NCBI GenBank assembly: GCA_019454045.1
Contig: SKCR01049638.1
Coordinates: 62,001 to 126,000 of the forward strand
DNA length: 64,000 nt
Direction: 5' to 3'
Origin: Zanthoxylum bungeanum
Lineage: Eukaryota; Streptophyta; Magnoliopsida; Sapindales; Rutaceae
The notes under the pieces are model-generated. The model was given only the letters and a program-made list of their open reading frames with translations. It was not told where the DNA came from and made no database searches. This document shows positions 34,045-45,344 of the stretch, in pieces (the stretch's first letter is position 1; each line of letters starts with the position of its first letter). A program made the position numbers and the translations under genes.

Positions 34045-36380
34045 TGTAGGACACAGAAATCGGTGATGCTGATTCAGGCTCGTGGCCTAGTTGGGAGTAC
34101 GGAGTATCCCACGGGGGAACTAAACCGGAGAAATAAAATGGAGTCGCCACCATGTGTGAACTAGGAAAATGATTTAAGGCCGCACTCACCCCTCACAAGG
34201 GAAGACCTCAAACCGTTGGGTTCGGAATGGTCTCTTACTTATGCCACTTGTAATGAATAGATTTGTGCAATAATCTAACCAAGTCTATGCAACAATAACC
34301 TACATCCAAGTTCGCATACAACCTATATCTAAGTTTGCATATAACCTATGTCTAAGTTTGCATATAACCTACTTAGAGTTTGCATGCATAAAAGTAAGTC
34401 GAAATAACGGCAAGCACGCAATCTCATGAAAATTTGAATTATTAAAGCGAAAAATAAATAACAACCTAAACATAAACATAAACATAAATTAAATTCCTAA
34501 TGTGAAAGACATAACTAATTATGCTTTGAAAATAACATTCTATTTCTAATAAACAACGAATAAACACAAGATTAGATGAAATGAAATATGTGCATTTCTC
34601 AAGCGATACGTGGAATTGTATCCCGAGTTCAGACCGCACTACCATCCATTCGGATTCGGCTACGGAATTTATGTCCGGGTTTCCATCCGATATACCACAA
34701 GAGATAGCATAAAATCATTCATCCCATGGCCACAACATACATGAATCCACAATATGCATGTGAAGAAATAATGATAAATAACAGAAAAAAGAAAGGGAAT
34801 AAATAAAAAAGGTGCCCTCAGGTCTAACCTCTTAAGTCGTCACTTGAAAGTGCGTTAGGCGGTTGTTGGGAGGGTTGATGCTTCGCGAATTTTCTGATTC
34901 ACTGGTTCGTTGTTTTCCTTCGTTGCCTCACTTTCTAGGCTGCTGTCTTGCTTTGTTTCTTGCTGCTGTTTTGGTCTTATTTTGGTGACTGTTTCGCGGT
35001 TTTGAATGTGGTTTTTTGGTGGACTGGTTGGTAGTTTTGAGTGCGGTTCAGGGGCTGTTTCGTGCGGTCTAAAGGGTGTAGGTCAAGGTCTGTTTTGCGG
35101 GTTTTAGGCTGCAGGACAGGGGTTGTTTTGTGTGGTTTTAGGGTGCAGGTCAGGGGCTATTTTGTGCGGTTTAAAGGGTGCAGGACATGGGCTATTTTCC
35201 GGGTGGCTTTTGAGGTGGAGGGCTGACTGTGTCTCGGTGTTAAGGTTACTTTGGTCGTACGTTTGTTTTATGAAAGTGGTGTGGTAGTGACTACTTTCAT
35301 TTGTTGCTGCGTGCGTGACCGATGTGGGATTTTGCTATGTTTGTGGATTCGGCTTTGCATGGGATTTGCGAAAAGGGACGTGTTGAATGGTAGTTTAGGT
35401 TTATTTTACGTGTGTATGGTATTGGTGAGCCGTGAATGTGCTGGTTCATGCGACGCCAAGGGGGGCTGCTGGCTTATGTGAGGAGTAGTTTGCTGAATAT
35501 CAGAGAGAGATAATGGAGAGAGAGATATGTTAGAAAGAGGCCATTAGGGTTTTCTTTAGGGTTTGTGTTTTTTAGTTTAGGGCTATGTGATGCCGAGAGA
35601 GGAATGAGCTAAGTGATGATGGTTTGTTTGTTAATTAGTGGGCTGGTTGTGTGTATGTGTGGATTTGGCGAGAGAGAATGGTTTGCGTGAGGGTTAGAGA
35701 GAGAGGGATGATTGGCGTGTAGGGTTAGAGAGATAGGGATACAGGAGAGGAGAGAATGCGTGAATGTGATAGGGGTTCTAAGGTTTGGTTTATGCTTCTT
35801 TTTATAGGAAATGGTTGGGGTTATCCTTATGTGAATAGTGAAGGAATATTGTGTAATTATGAGAGGATATTTAATTTGTGTGTCATAAGGAAAGAATCTC
35901 TCCAAATTAGGAAGTTAATTTAATTTGATTTGATTTTATTTTATTTAGTTTAGGAATGTGATTTAATTTAATTAGGACGGTATTTGATTTGATTTGATTT
36001 GAATCTTTTAATTTGGGAAGGTGATTTGGTTTGATTTCAACATGTGTTTAATGTGTGAGTTTGTTATTTTAGGATGTTTTGGGCGTGGGGTTTGGTCTAT
36101 TTGGCGTGAGTTTGGTTTGTTTTGGTGGGCTTGGTGTGTTGTTTTGGTGATGTATGGGCTTGGTGTGTGACTTGCGGGGGTTTTGGGCTAAGGATAAGTT
36201 TAAAACAGAGGCTTAACGAGCAAACCCAAAGCTAAGAAAACGAATTAAATCCAACAAGGTGTCAATTTCTGACTCTTCCCTTCCGACGTCCGTTTCCCGT
36301 GACTTCCATAACTTAAAGAGGTAGTGTCTCCATGTGAGACTCATCATCGGGACTTATATGTAAAAAATACAGTGCCTACA
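34045..36380 (-). repeat. GypD 3' LTR (2336 bp)
   Basis: The plus strand starts TGTAGGAC at 34045 and ends GTGCCTACA at 36380. It contains 23-bp tandem units with CTAAGTTTGCATATAACC (34300-34390), units of about 40 bp with GTGCAGGTCAGGGGCT (35040-35210) and the block shared with the CopC leader (34607-34701). The open frames in 35041-35905 come from these repeats and are not genes. The partner LTR is at 51603-53804. Confidence 0.9.
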
Positions 36381-36395
36381 GTCGCCCCACATTTA
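36381..36395 (-). other. GypD polypurine tract
   Basis: On the minus strand AAATGTGGGGCGAC stands directly before the LTR start TGTAGGCACTG. It confirms that the left LTR is the 3' LTR and that the element reads leftward. Confidence 0.7.
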
Positions 36396-36639
36396 TGGGA
36401 CTTGTGCAGTGTGTGACAGTGACAATCCTATCAAAGTTATGCAATGAATTTTTACTTACCTGGCTCGCCAGCTGCTGCTTGACTTGCCTGTTGCTCTGAG
36501 ATGTTATCCTATCAAAGCTGAGTTGATCTGGAGGTGAGGTGCTGCGACCCCTGAGGTTCATCCCTGCAAGATGCTGTGATCTCTAGGAATCACTACCAAA
36601 CTGAACTGATGAGAGTTGGTCCATTTCTGAATCGTTACT
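36396..36639 (-). other. GypD 3' UTR between polypurine tract and minisatellite
   Basis: Short non-coding sequence in which I see no gene. TCTGAGATGTTATCCTATCA-type sequence occurs twice in related form (36425 and 36500). Confidence 0.5.
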
Positions 36640-37214
36640 GAGTTGGGATTGCGGTCCATTTCCGAACCGTGCTCCATTTTCGAAGCACCATTTTCGGCGT
36701 GCTAAACCTCATTTTGAGGCGTCGTTGATGTGATGGTGGTTCATTTTTGAACTGTACTCCATTTTTGGAGCGCCATTTTCGGCATGCTAAACCTCATTTT
36801 GAGGCATCGCTGATGTGATGGTTGTCCATTTTCGAATTGTGCTCCCTTTTCTGAGTGCCATTTTCAGCATGCTAAACCTCATTTTGAGGCGTCACTGATG
36901 TGATGGTGGTCTATTTTTGAACTGTGCTCCATCTTTGGAGCATCATTTTCGGCATGCTAAACCTCATTTTGAGGCATCGCTGTTGTGATGGTTGTCCATT
37001 TTCGAACTGTGCTCCATTTTTGGAGTGCCATTTTCGGCTTGCTAAACCTCATTTTGAGGCGTCGCTGATGGTTGTCCATTTCCGGACCGTGCTCCATTTT
37101 CGGAGTGCCATTTTCGGCATCTGATGTGATAGTTGTCAATTTCCGGACCGTGCTCCATTTTCGGAGTGCCATTTTCGGCGTTTGATGCGATAGTTGTCCA
37201 TTTCCGGACCGTGC
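36640..37214 (-). repeat. GypD minisatellite, left part (85-bp, then 61-bp units)
   Basis: Five units with GCTAAACCTCATTTTGAGGC begin at 36701, 36786, 36871, 36956 and 37041, an exact 85-bp period. From about 37086 the period becomes 61 bp (starts at 37086, 37147, 37208) because the block with GCTAAACCTC is absent. Units share GTGCTCCATTTTCGGAG. CopA was inserted in a 61-bp unit at CGTGC (37210-37214), and the array goes on at 47317. Frames through it are repeat artefacts. Confidence 0.93.
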
Positions 37215-39170
37215 TGTTAGACATTGTGTCCCATAGCGTCACTGTTTGTAAATGATATTGTATTATTGTACAAAATTAACTATGTGATAATGAAATTGCC
37301 TTTTGCCATTTTGTAATATTATTTACTTTGATTTAAATGGCGAAAGTCCATATGATTAGTACTGGATTGAGATGATATGAGACAGTATCAATCCATAAAG
37401 GTTTAATCATTAAATATCCCTAGTCGGAGTAGTATTATCGAGATCGGACATCGATAATGCGGAATAGACTAGTATTGCGCTTGTGCACGTTGTGAGGGCA
37501 CAACGGCATAGTTCTCATATATTTAAGTATTGGATACTTATGCAAGTGCGATAGGAGGTTGTGTTTTCCGATGGTACGGAAAACAGCTTCGCTCTGGATA
37601 GACCCCGCGGAATCCCATTGGTAGTATGTCTGCGTGTCTATGGGAGGCCGCATCAGGGTAGGTGTATATGGTCTTAACCTGAGACTTACATCGCTAGTAC
37701 TTGCGACAATCGGTAAACTTTGGTTTTGGTGGTTGGGGACCTTAACCGGTTCTGTGTACACCTCTTCTGGGTTTATCGAGAATCGTAGTGTACTGGATGT
37801 GATGTCAAGATGGAAGTATCGCTTCAGACATATGGAGGTGATGATCAAGGACACAGAACTAGTACTCTATAAAAGGTTGCAACCGTCGGGACAATATGAC
37901 TAGGTCAGGATTGTCCGATTTAAAGAGACTAGTTGCTTGATGTCCGATATATGTTTCGTACGGGGCAGACACATCTCCAGCCCCAGGCCTAGCATGTGAT
38001 CATCCGATACTCGATCGATGTACGCATACTACGGTATACTACGCTTGATATAGATCTTATATTCCTATAAGAATATTTCTGGAGAATTGGGTAGGCATGG
38101 CGCTTTGCTAGAAGCCAACCTTGTCTTGTGAATCGGTAAGAACGTAGTACGAGGTACGTGCGTGTTCGGATTATCCGACGACCGTATTTACTGCCAACAT
38201 ATCCGGAGATCTCTTGGGTCGCTTCCTGAAGATTCACCTATGATATTTGATTCGGACTTAATTAATCTTGGATTAATTGCGGAGAAACTTTATCTCGGAT
38301 AAAGTGCCTTATTTAGAGAGAGAGCGATTAATTTGGAATTAATCGATAAAATTATTATATTCGATATAATAATCGAAATTCGATTTCGACGCGAAATTAA
38401 AATTAGATTAATTCGGGCATACGAGTTAATTTAGAATTAATTCGTTAGCGACGTAAAAAATAATTTCGCTAGGCGCGATTATTATTTAAATTCGATTTAA
38501 TAACGTCGCGACGTAAGTTCGGTATTCGAAAATATCGAACCCGAACGCGTGAGTGCACGTGGCCCACTTTCATTTGGAAACGTGTGGGGCCCACATGACA
38601 CATGTCATTATATGTATTATTTTATTGATGATGCATTGCATGGTGATAGTGTACAATACACTCAATTGTTTTGCATGGAGTTTGAGTGTTTTGACACTCT
38701 AAGCCATTGTATGGTTGGTGTCATAATTTTATTATTGATTTAATAAATATTATGGCATAAATATAAATTGATTTTTGGTAACAAAATCAATTAAAAAAAA
38801 CTCTCTTTTCTCTCACATTGCCGAAAACTGCATGCAGTTTTTGCTCTCCATCTTCTTCATTTTGGTTGTCTAAAACTTGAAGATATTGAGGTTGTTTGGA
38901 ACATCTACTCACATGCAAGGCTAGCACCTTACAAGGGATCAAAAGAGGTGATAGGGAAACCATCATAGAGCAAGGAATACACAAAGCTTGGAGCTTTCCA
39001 CCTCTTCTCATCTTGGCCGAATCATCCCAACCTGGAGCTTCCATTTTGGTTTGATTTTCTTCATCACTAAAGCAATGTAAGTATGATTCCGCCATACTTC
39101 ATCTTATATATATTCAATGTTGTATTTCAAATGCTTAATCTTTCCTTGGGACATATTATAGAAACCAACA
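37215..39170 (+). repeat. CopA 5' LTR (1956 bp)
   Basis: It starts TGTTAGACATTGTGTCCC and ends AAACCAACA. A 12-base palindrome ACGTCGCGACGT lies at 38513-38524. The sequence around 37526 holds an imperfect inverted repeat AAGTATTGGATACTT. Antisense frames here are discussed under findings. Confidence 0.96.
37868..37875 (+). promoter_or_regulatory. TATA box of the CopA 5' LTR
   Basis: TATAAAAG in CTCTATAAAAGGTTGCAACC. The same box is at 46003-46010 in the 3' LTR and 347-354 in the left LTR. It is placed some 650 bp into the LTR. CopB-family LTRs lack it at the aligned position. Confidence 0.55.
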
Positions 39171-39171
39171 A

Positions 39172-39186
39172 TGGTATCATGGAGCC
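39172..39186 (+). other. CopA primer-binding site
   Basis: TGGTATCATGGAGCC one base after the LTR. It matches the initiator-Met tRNA complement TGGTATCAGAGCC apart from two inserted bases. Confidence 0.83.
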
Positions 39187-41395
39187 ATGGTTAAGCATGA
39201 AATACTTTAGGTTAAAATTTGGGATAAAAATTGATTGAAGCATGTTCTTGTGAAATTTGATAATAAGTATGCTTGCATGTATATAGAATGATGTTATATG
39301 GAATCAATTTTATGAAAAATGCATTGATGATTTTTCCCCAAAATTAACCTTGGCCGAATGGGTATGATAAAATTGATTGAAGCATGTTCTTATGAAATTT
39401 GATTAATAAGTATGCTTGCATGTATATAGAATGATGTTATATAGAATCAATTTTATGAAAAATGCATTGGATGATTTTTCCCCAAATTCATGCCTTGGCC
39501 GAATGTGTTGCTACTTGGAGTGGATTGGAATTTTTTGTGTTTAAGATCATTGGATGTCTTAGAACGTGTACGGGACGTAGATTAGTAATTCAATCGGATT
39601 GAAAAACAAATCGGCACAAAAAACTCACCTTGGCCGAATACATAATGGACATGTAAAGGAGTTGATTTTTTGTTAAAATTAATGTTGGAATTTATTTTGA
39701 AAAATAGATGATTAATAAATTAAATGGGTATTTTTGAAATATTTGGTTTAATATATTAATCTGGTATTACACTTTAATTAATTGGACTTTAATGTTTGGA
39801 ATATTAAAATTTAATTAATGGGCTTTAAAAATTTAATTGGGCCTTATGGCTTAAAATTGGTTTTATGGCATCAAAGGGTGATTCCTTATTTGGGCTTGGT
39901 AATTGGGTTTGACCCACATTGACCAAGCCCAAGCCTTAATAAATCAATTGAAAGCCCATTTGACTTGAATTAAATTTAACATTGGATGTTAGTTGGGCTT
40001 TGAGGCCCAATAAGATTAGATTTAGAATCTAAGTCTTTAAAGCACATTAAAAGTGTAAACATTTAATTTGGAATTAAATAATTGAATTAGTATTGAATAC
40101 GAATTAAATTAGATTTAATAAGTAGTTCGATATAATTCGCGAATTCGTACCCTATGTACTTATTCTCAATCGAGTTGGACTCGCGCAAAATCAAACCGTT
40201 GTTTGAACATTGGATGATCACTTAAATAAAGACTAATTAATTGGATTAGATTGGTTGTAAAAGCATGTCTTGTTTGAATATATATATGTATGTGATGAAT
40301 GAATAGTGTATATCGGATGGATATTAGAAGGGAAAGGGTAATTTTAGAAATTATTGTAAATTTGGAATTTATAAATTGGACCTGCGTGTCCAGCCTTATC
40401 TCTTTATCTCTTTGTATTCTCTTCTCACCTAATTCCCCTCAATGTAAATGAGGTTTCTCTTATTGTTTATGTAATGGGTAGTAGAAGTAGAATAGTGCTA
40501 GCGGGGAGAGGAGAGGAAAGGGAGTGATTGTTCTAGGAACAAGTTGTTTATATATCCATCCGCATATCACTATTAATTTACTTTACGCGCTTTATGATGT
40601 TTTAGAAGCATGCTTAAGGGTGTATGATGATGAGACCTAACAAAGATAAATAAACTGGTTGCCAAATACGCGAAAATCCCTCAATTTATATTAAGCGAAT
40701 ATCCTTCCATTGAATGGTTCTTGTTCAAGATCCGAAGTTGGCATTGGTTTGTTTTTGACCAAAGTCAAGACCTTTGTCAATCAAGGATGTACTTGAATCA
40801 TGAGAGTTTTGTTGCATATCGGTGTCTTGTCCAAATCGTGATTTTTATTGGACAAAGTCAAGATCACTTTTGTCAATGACATTGATTACGAAAACTTTCC
40901 TCGTCAATGGGTCCCGCTTAACTGGAATCATTAGGTTTGTTTTGGTGGCAAAGCCAAGGCCTAGATGATTCGGAGGATATGGTTAGGAAAATGTAATGGT
41001 TACATTGACATTATACATATGTTTCGGACTTGGGATGTCCACCTAACCGGATCTAGAATTGGATGAGATCCAATTGATCATGGAGATCTACCTAAGGTTA
41101 AATAGCATACAATTTTTATGGCCAAAGTCAAGGTTGTGTGTTATTTAATGGGATCCTAGCCCACTAGGAAATTCGATTTCCCGAGTTCTCTACAGAGGGT
41201 TAGAAACTTGAAGAAAATAGTGGGAGGCTATATTGAATTTGCAATTCGTTCAGATACTTAGCCTTACACGTCTTTCAAAATTATTTCGTCAATATTTTAA
41301 ATAATTAGTTGGACTAATATATGTTATTTTTTACTTGTAACAGTTGACTGTACCCATAACATCGTTGACTTTATAGTTGGACTATAGTTGTCAAG
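39187..41395 (+). other. CopA untranslated leader
   Basis: About 2.2 kb without recognised genes. A tandem duplication with a 142-bp period lies at 39231-39502. Variants of GGCCAAAGTCAAG recur near 40754, 40846, 40940 and 41111; the inverted repeat GGACCTGCGTGTCC is at 40378-40391 and a CCTCA...TGAGG hairpin near 40437. The stretch just before gag has TAGTTGGACTA units. These are shared with CopB and CopF. Confidence 0.8.
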
Positions 41396-42243
41396 ATGAC
41401 TGGCAAAGGTAATATCCGCGACATAATCATGGGCGATAATGTCTTCAAAGGATAAACTTTGCCGACTGGAAATGAACCTCAAGATAGTGCTTGGGGCTGA
41501 GAGGATACTGTATACTATTCAGAGCCTCTCCCGCCTAAACCCACTGAGCCACTGGAGCTAGAGTTATGGAAAACTCATAGTGACGATTGTGACCAAGCTC
41601 AGTCGTTATGCTAGCTGCAATGACCCAGCATTTCAGACGCCAGTACAGGGACTTGGATCCCTAAACTGATGGCAGATTGCGTGATCTTCACCGCACCAAT
41701 AAGCGGTTGAAGAGGTACGAGCTAGTAAGAAAACTCTTCCGCTCCCGGATGACAGACGGCGCATCAGTTGAAGCCCACGGGACTCAAATGATCGCCGATA
41801 TTGATGAGTTAGCCAATATGGGAATAGACTTGGAGGCTGAGCTGACTATAGATATGATCTTGCAGTCACTTCCTGATACTTGGAAACAAATCATAATCAA
41901 CTACAAGTTGATGGATACAGATGACACTCTTGGAGAGCTGTTATCCGTCTTGAAGGAATCCGAAAGGGAACTCCTAAAGGGGAGCAAGCGCGAGGCGCAT
42001 TTTGCATCGACCTCTCATGCGCCAAGGGGGGGCCAAGGCAATTGGAGGTGCGAGAAGAAGAAGTTCAAGAAAAAGGGCAAAGGCAAGTTGACAGTAGCTT
42101 CTAAGAAGCCAAAGGACAAATCTCGCGACATCTGCCTCAATTGCGGCAGAGGGGTCACTGGAAACGTGACTGCCGAATGGGCAAAGGGCAGAGTGAGGAT
42201 ATCAAGGATGGCAAGGCTATCGCCTCTGGTATGTTGTTATTGA
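41396..42243 (+). pseudogene. CopA gag
   Basis: The ATG at 41396 opens MTGKGNIRDIIMGDNVFKG and meets a TAA at 41453. Continuing pieces in other frames show ILYTIQSLS-like sequence, and from 41677 a longer open part holds MIADIDELANMGIDLEAELT, TWKQIIINYKLM and a Lys-rich tail. The zinc knuckle begins as CLNCGRG near 42139 and then goes out of frame. The family is copia Gag (UBN2), the capsid-like protein. The breaks look like single-base length changes, which may be decay or sequencing error. Confidence 0.88.
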
Positions 42244-42250
42244 GATAAAT

Positions 42251-42750
42251 ATGAATACTTCTAGTTTTAAAAATTGGATTTTTGATTCTGGTTGTGGTGC
42301 TCATATTTGTACTGATGTGCAGGATCTGCAGGATAGCAGGGTGCTGGCATCCGGGGAGATGGATCTACGGGTCGGAAACGGAACACCAGTTGCTGTTTTG
42401 GCCGTAGGGACTTTTGTTTTAGAACTGCCCTCAGGGCATGCACTTAAACTTTTGAACTGTTATTTTGTACCTAGTTTAACTAGGAATATTATATCTGTAT
42501 CTTGTTAACCCAGCAGGGTTACACTTTTGTATTTAGAAACACTGGGTGTTATTTATATAAAAATGTTGCAGAAATTTGCACAGCTGTTGCAAATAACGGT
42601 CTTTATATTTTGAATATAAATGAATCTCCTAAAATGACAAACAAAAGGCTCAAAAGAAGTAATCTAAAAGATGAAGCTTATATGTGGCATTGTCGTCTAG
42701 GACACATCAACAAGACTCGCATATCACACTTTCGAAGAGTGGGTACTTGA
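42251..42750 (+). pseudogene. CopA protease and GAG-pre-integrase
   Basis: WIFDSGCGAHICTD shows an intact DSG protease active site near 42275-42310. It is followed by VPSLTRNIISVSC, where the frame shifts by one (42502-42508). The pre-integrase segment then reads MWHCRLGHINKTRI (about 42680-42720), with the His and Cys residues of the integrase zinc finger; the matching CESCLLGKM part is in another frame at about 42779. These parts would be cut out of one Gag-Pol chain in a working element. Confidence 0.9.
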
Positions 42751-43815
42751 CGAATTTGATCTCAATTCATCTGACGTCTGCGAATCTTGTCTTTTAGGCA
42801 AAATGCCTAAATCACCTTTTAGCGGTAAAGGTGAACGTGCCACAGAATTGTTGGCTCTTGTTCATACTGATGTATGCGGGCCCATGTCTAGCCAGGCTAG
42901 AGGTGGATTTCACTACTTCGTAACCTTTACAGATGATGCATCTCGTTATGGTTATGTGTATCTTATGAGACACAAGTCAGAAACTTTTGAGAAATTCAAA
43001 GAGTTTCGACACGAAGTGGAGAAACAAATAGGGAAGAGTATTAAGACATTACGGTCAGACCGTGGTGGCGAATACTTAAGTTATGAGTTTCAAGATTACT
43101 TGAAAGAATATGGTATTCTTTCACAGTGGACTCCTCCTGGAACGCCGCAATTAAACGGTGTGTCCGAACGGAGAAACCGCACCTTGTTAGACATGGTAAG
43201 GTCAATGATGAGTCGCACTGAGCTACCAATATCCTTCTGGGGATACGCATTAAACAGTGTTATACTTATTTTGAATAAGGTACCGTCGAAGTCTGTGTTG
43301 AACAGACTCCATATGAGATATGGACAGGAAGGAAACCAGGTTTCTCTTTCCTGAAGATTTGGGGATGCTGGGCATATGTTAAACGTTTGGAAGGTACCAA
43401 ACTTGAACCCAAATCTGATAAATGCCTTTTTGTAGGATATCCTAGGGAAACCAAAGGATATTACTTCTATCACCCACAAGAGAACAAAGTATTTGTTGCT
43501 CTACAAGCATTTTTCCTTGAGAAGGATTTTAAATGCAGTGGTAAGTGGGAGGAAAGTAGAACTCGATGAAGATCGTAGTGATACTGTTCCTGGCAATGAA
43601 TCAACGACGGAACAAGAACAGACCGTCCGGGATGAGTCTGTACCACAAACTTCACATACACAAGGACCGCGTAGGTCGGAGAGAGTCAGAACAGTACCTG
43701 AGAGGTATGGGTTCCTGATCTCACCTCATGAGATATTAATCTTATTGAGGATAATGAACCGGCTACGTATGAGGAAGCGATACAAAATATCGATTCCGCT
43801 TTATGGCAAGATGCC
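42751..43815 (+). pseudogene. CopA integrase
   Basis: The D,D-35-E core is complete: first Asp in LVHTDVCGPM at 42869, second Asp in LRSDRGGEY at 43058, Glu in NGVSERRNRT at 43166, exactly 36 codons later. The core ends near FWGYALNSV. The C-terminal part (KPKSDKCLFVGYPRETKGYY-like sequence, 43380-43520) is in other frames after breaks at about 43350 and 43565. The enzyme would join element DNA to the host chromosome in the nucleus. All three catalytic acids are kept. Confidence 0.93.
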
Positions 43816-44496
43816 ATGAAGTCCGAGATGGATTCCATGTACGCCAACCAAGTTTGGACCCTGGTTGATGCACCAGAAGGCGTAAAGCCTATTGGATGCA
43901 GATGGATCTTCAAGAAGAAGACCGACATGGATGGCAACGTACAAACGTACAAAGCTAGGCTTGTAGCGAAGGGGTATCGTCAACAATATGGTATTGATTA
44001 TGACGAAACCTTCTCACCCGTTGCCATGATTAAATCCATTCGGATAATGCTTGCAATAGCTGCATATTTTGATTACGAGATATGGCAGATGGACGTTAAA
44101 ACCGCTTTCCTTAACGGAAACCTTTTGGAGGATGTTTATATGCAACAGCCTGACGGTTTTATCGTACCTAGACTTGCAAACAAGGTTTGTAAGTTAAATC
44201 GATCCATTTATGGATTGAAGCAAACATCACGGTCATGGAATCAGCATTTTGATGAGATCATAAAAGAATATGATTTCGTGCAAAACGCAGATGACCCTTG
44301 TGTATACAAGAAGGTTAGTGGGAGAGCACTTACTTTTATTGTCCTTTATGTCGACGACGTATTGCTAATTGGCAATGACATTCCATGCTAACGTCGGTGA
44401 AAGCTTGGCTTTCATTAAAATTCTCCATGAAAGATCTGGGAGAAGCAGCCTTTATTCTTGGAATAAAGATCTACCGGGATAGATCCAGAAAGCTGC
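43816..44496 (+). pseudogene. CopA reverse transcriptase
   Basis: An uninterrupted stretch, 43816-44391, holds the copia RVT_2 domain: GCRWIFKKKTDMDGNVQTYK, ARLVAKGYRQQYGIDYDETF, WQMDVKTAFLNG, SIYGLKQTSRSWN and the catalytic YVDD at 44347-44358. A frame break just after NDIPC separates it from the thumb. The start used here is only the first ATG in the open piece; in the element RT is part of the Gag-Pol polyprotein. Confidence 0.95.
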
Positions 44497-45330
44497 TTGG
44501 ACTCCCAGAGTACATACATTGATAAAGTGTTGAAGCGATTCAACATGGAACAATCCAAGAGGGGATTGGTTCCAATGGTACGTGGTACCTCTCTGTCTAA
44601 GGACATGTGTCCTAAGACTCAGGAAGAGAGAGACCACATGAGTCGGATACCGTTCGCCTCGGCAGTCGGATCGATCATGTATGCCATGATATGTACACGA
44701 CCTGATGTCTCATATGCTTTGAGCATGTGCAGTCGCTATCAGGCCGATCCAGGTGAAGGTCACTGGATAGCAGTTAAGAATATCCTTAAGTATCTTAAAC
44801 GAACTAAGGATGCTTTCTTAATTTATGGAGGTGGAGAACTTGCGGTATCTGGGTATACCGATGCAAGTTTCCAAACCGACAAGGATGACTACAAGTCGCA
44901 ATCCGGGTACATTTTTGTTTGAATAACGGAGCAGTGAGCTGGAAATCTTCCAAGCAAGATACTGTTGCCGATTCAACGACAGAAGCGGAGTACATCGCTG
45001 CATCTGAAGCAGCAAATGAGGCAGTTTGGATCCGAAAGTTCCTAATCGATTAGGAGAGTAGTTCCGTTAGCAGCTGAGCCCGTTCCATTGTATTGTGACA
45101 ATAACGGGGCTATAGCACAGGCTAAGGAACCAAGGTCTCATCAACGGTCCAAGCATGTTCTTCGACGTTACCATCTGATTCGGGAGATTATACATCGTGG
45201 CGATGTAAAGGTCGAGAAGGTCACATCAGATGACAACATTGCAGATCCGCTGACGAAGGCTGTTCTTCAGCAAGTTTTTGAACGACACATACATAGTTCG
45301 GGTATTAGATGCTTGAGTGACTGGCTATAG
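44497..45330 (+). pseudogene. CopA RT C-terminus and RNase H
   Basis: VGSIMYAMICTRPDVSYALS marks the RT-RNase H connection. RNase H acids are visible: Asp in GYTDASF at 44860, Glu in TEAEYIA at 44988, Asp in YCDNNGA at 45097 and Asp in NIADPLTK at 45244. One frame break lies at about 44922. The chain ends with a normal stop at 45330, next to the polypurine tract. Confidence 0.93.
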
Positions 45331-45344
45331 GCCAAGTGGGAGAT
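45331..45344 (+). other. CopA polypurine tract
   Basis: GCCAAGTGGGAGAT immediately before the 3' LTR start at 45345. This is the usual copia form AAGTGGGAGAT. Confidence 0.88.

Noticed and set aside
35041..35481. Cys/Gly/Arg-rich frames in the GypD LTR and their counterparts at 52675-53063
   Set aside because: They arise from GC-rich LTR repeats. The two LTRs differ by indels that break the frames.
36924..37242. Repeat-rich frames on both strands (HFRT and NGTPKMEHG type)
   Set aside because: Translation of the 85/61-bp minisatellite.
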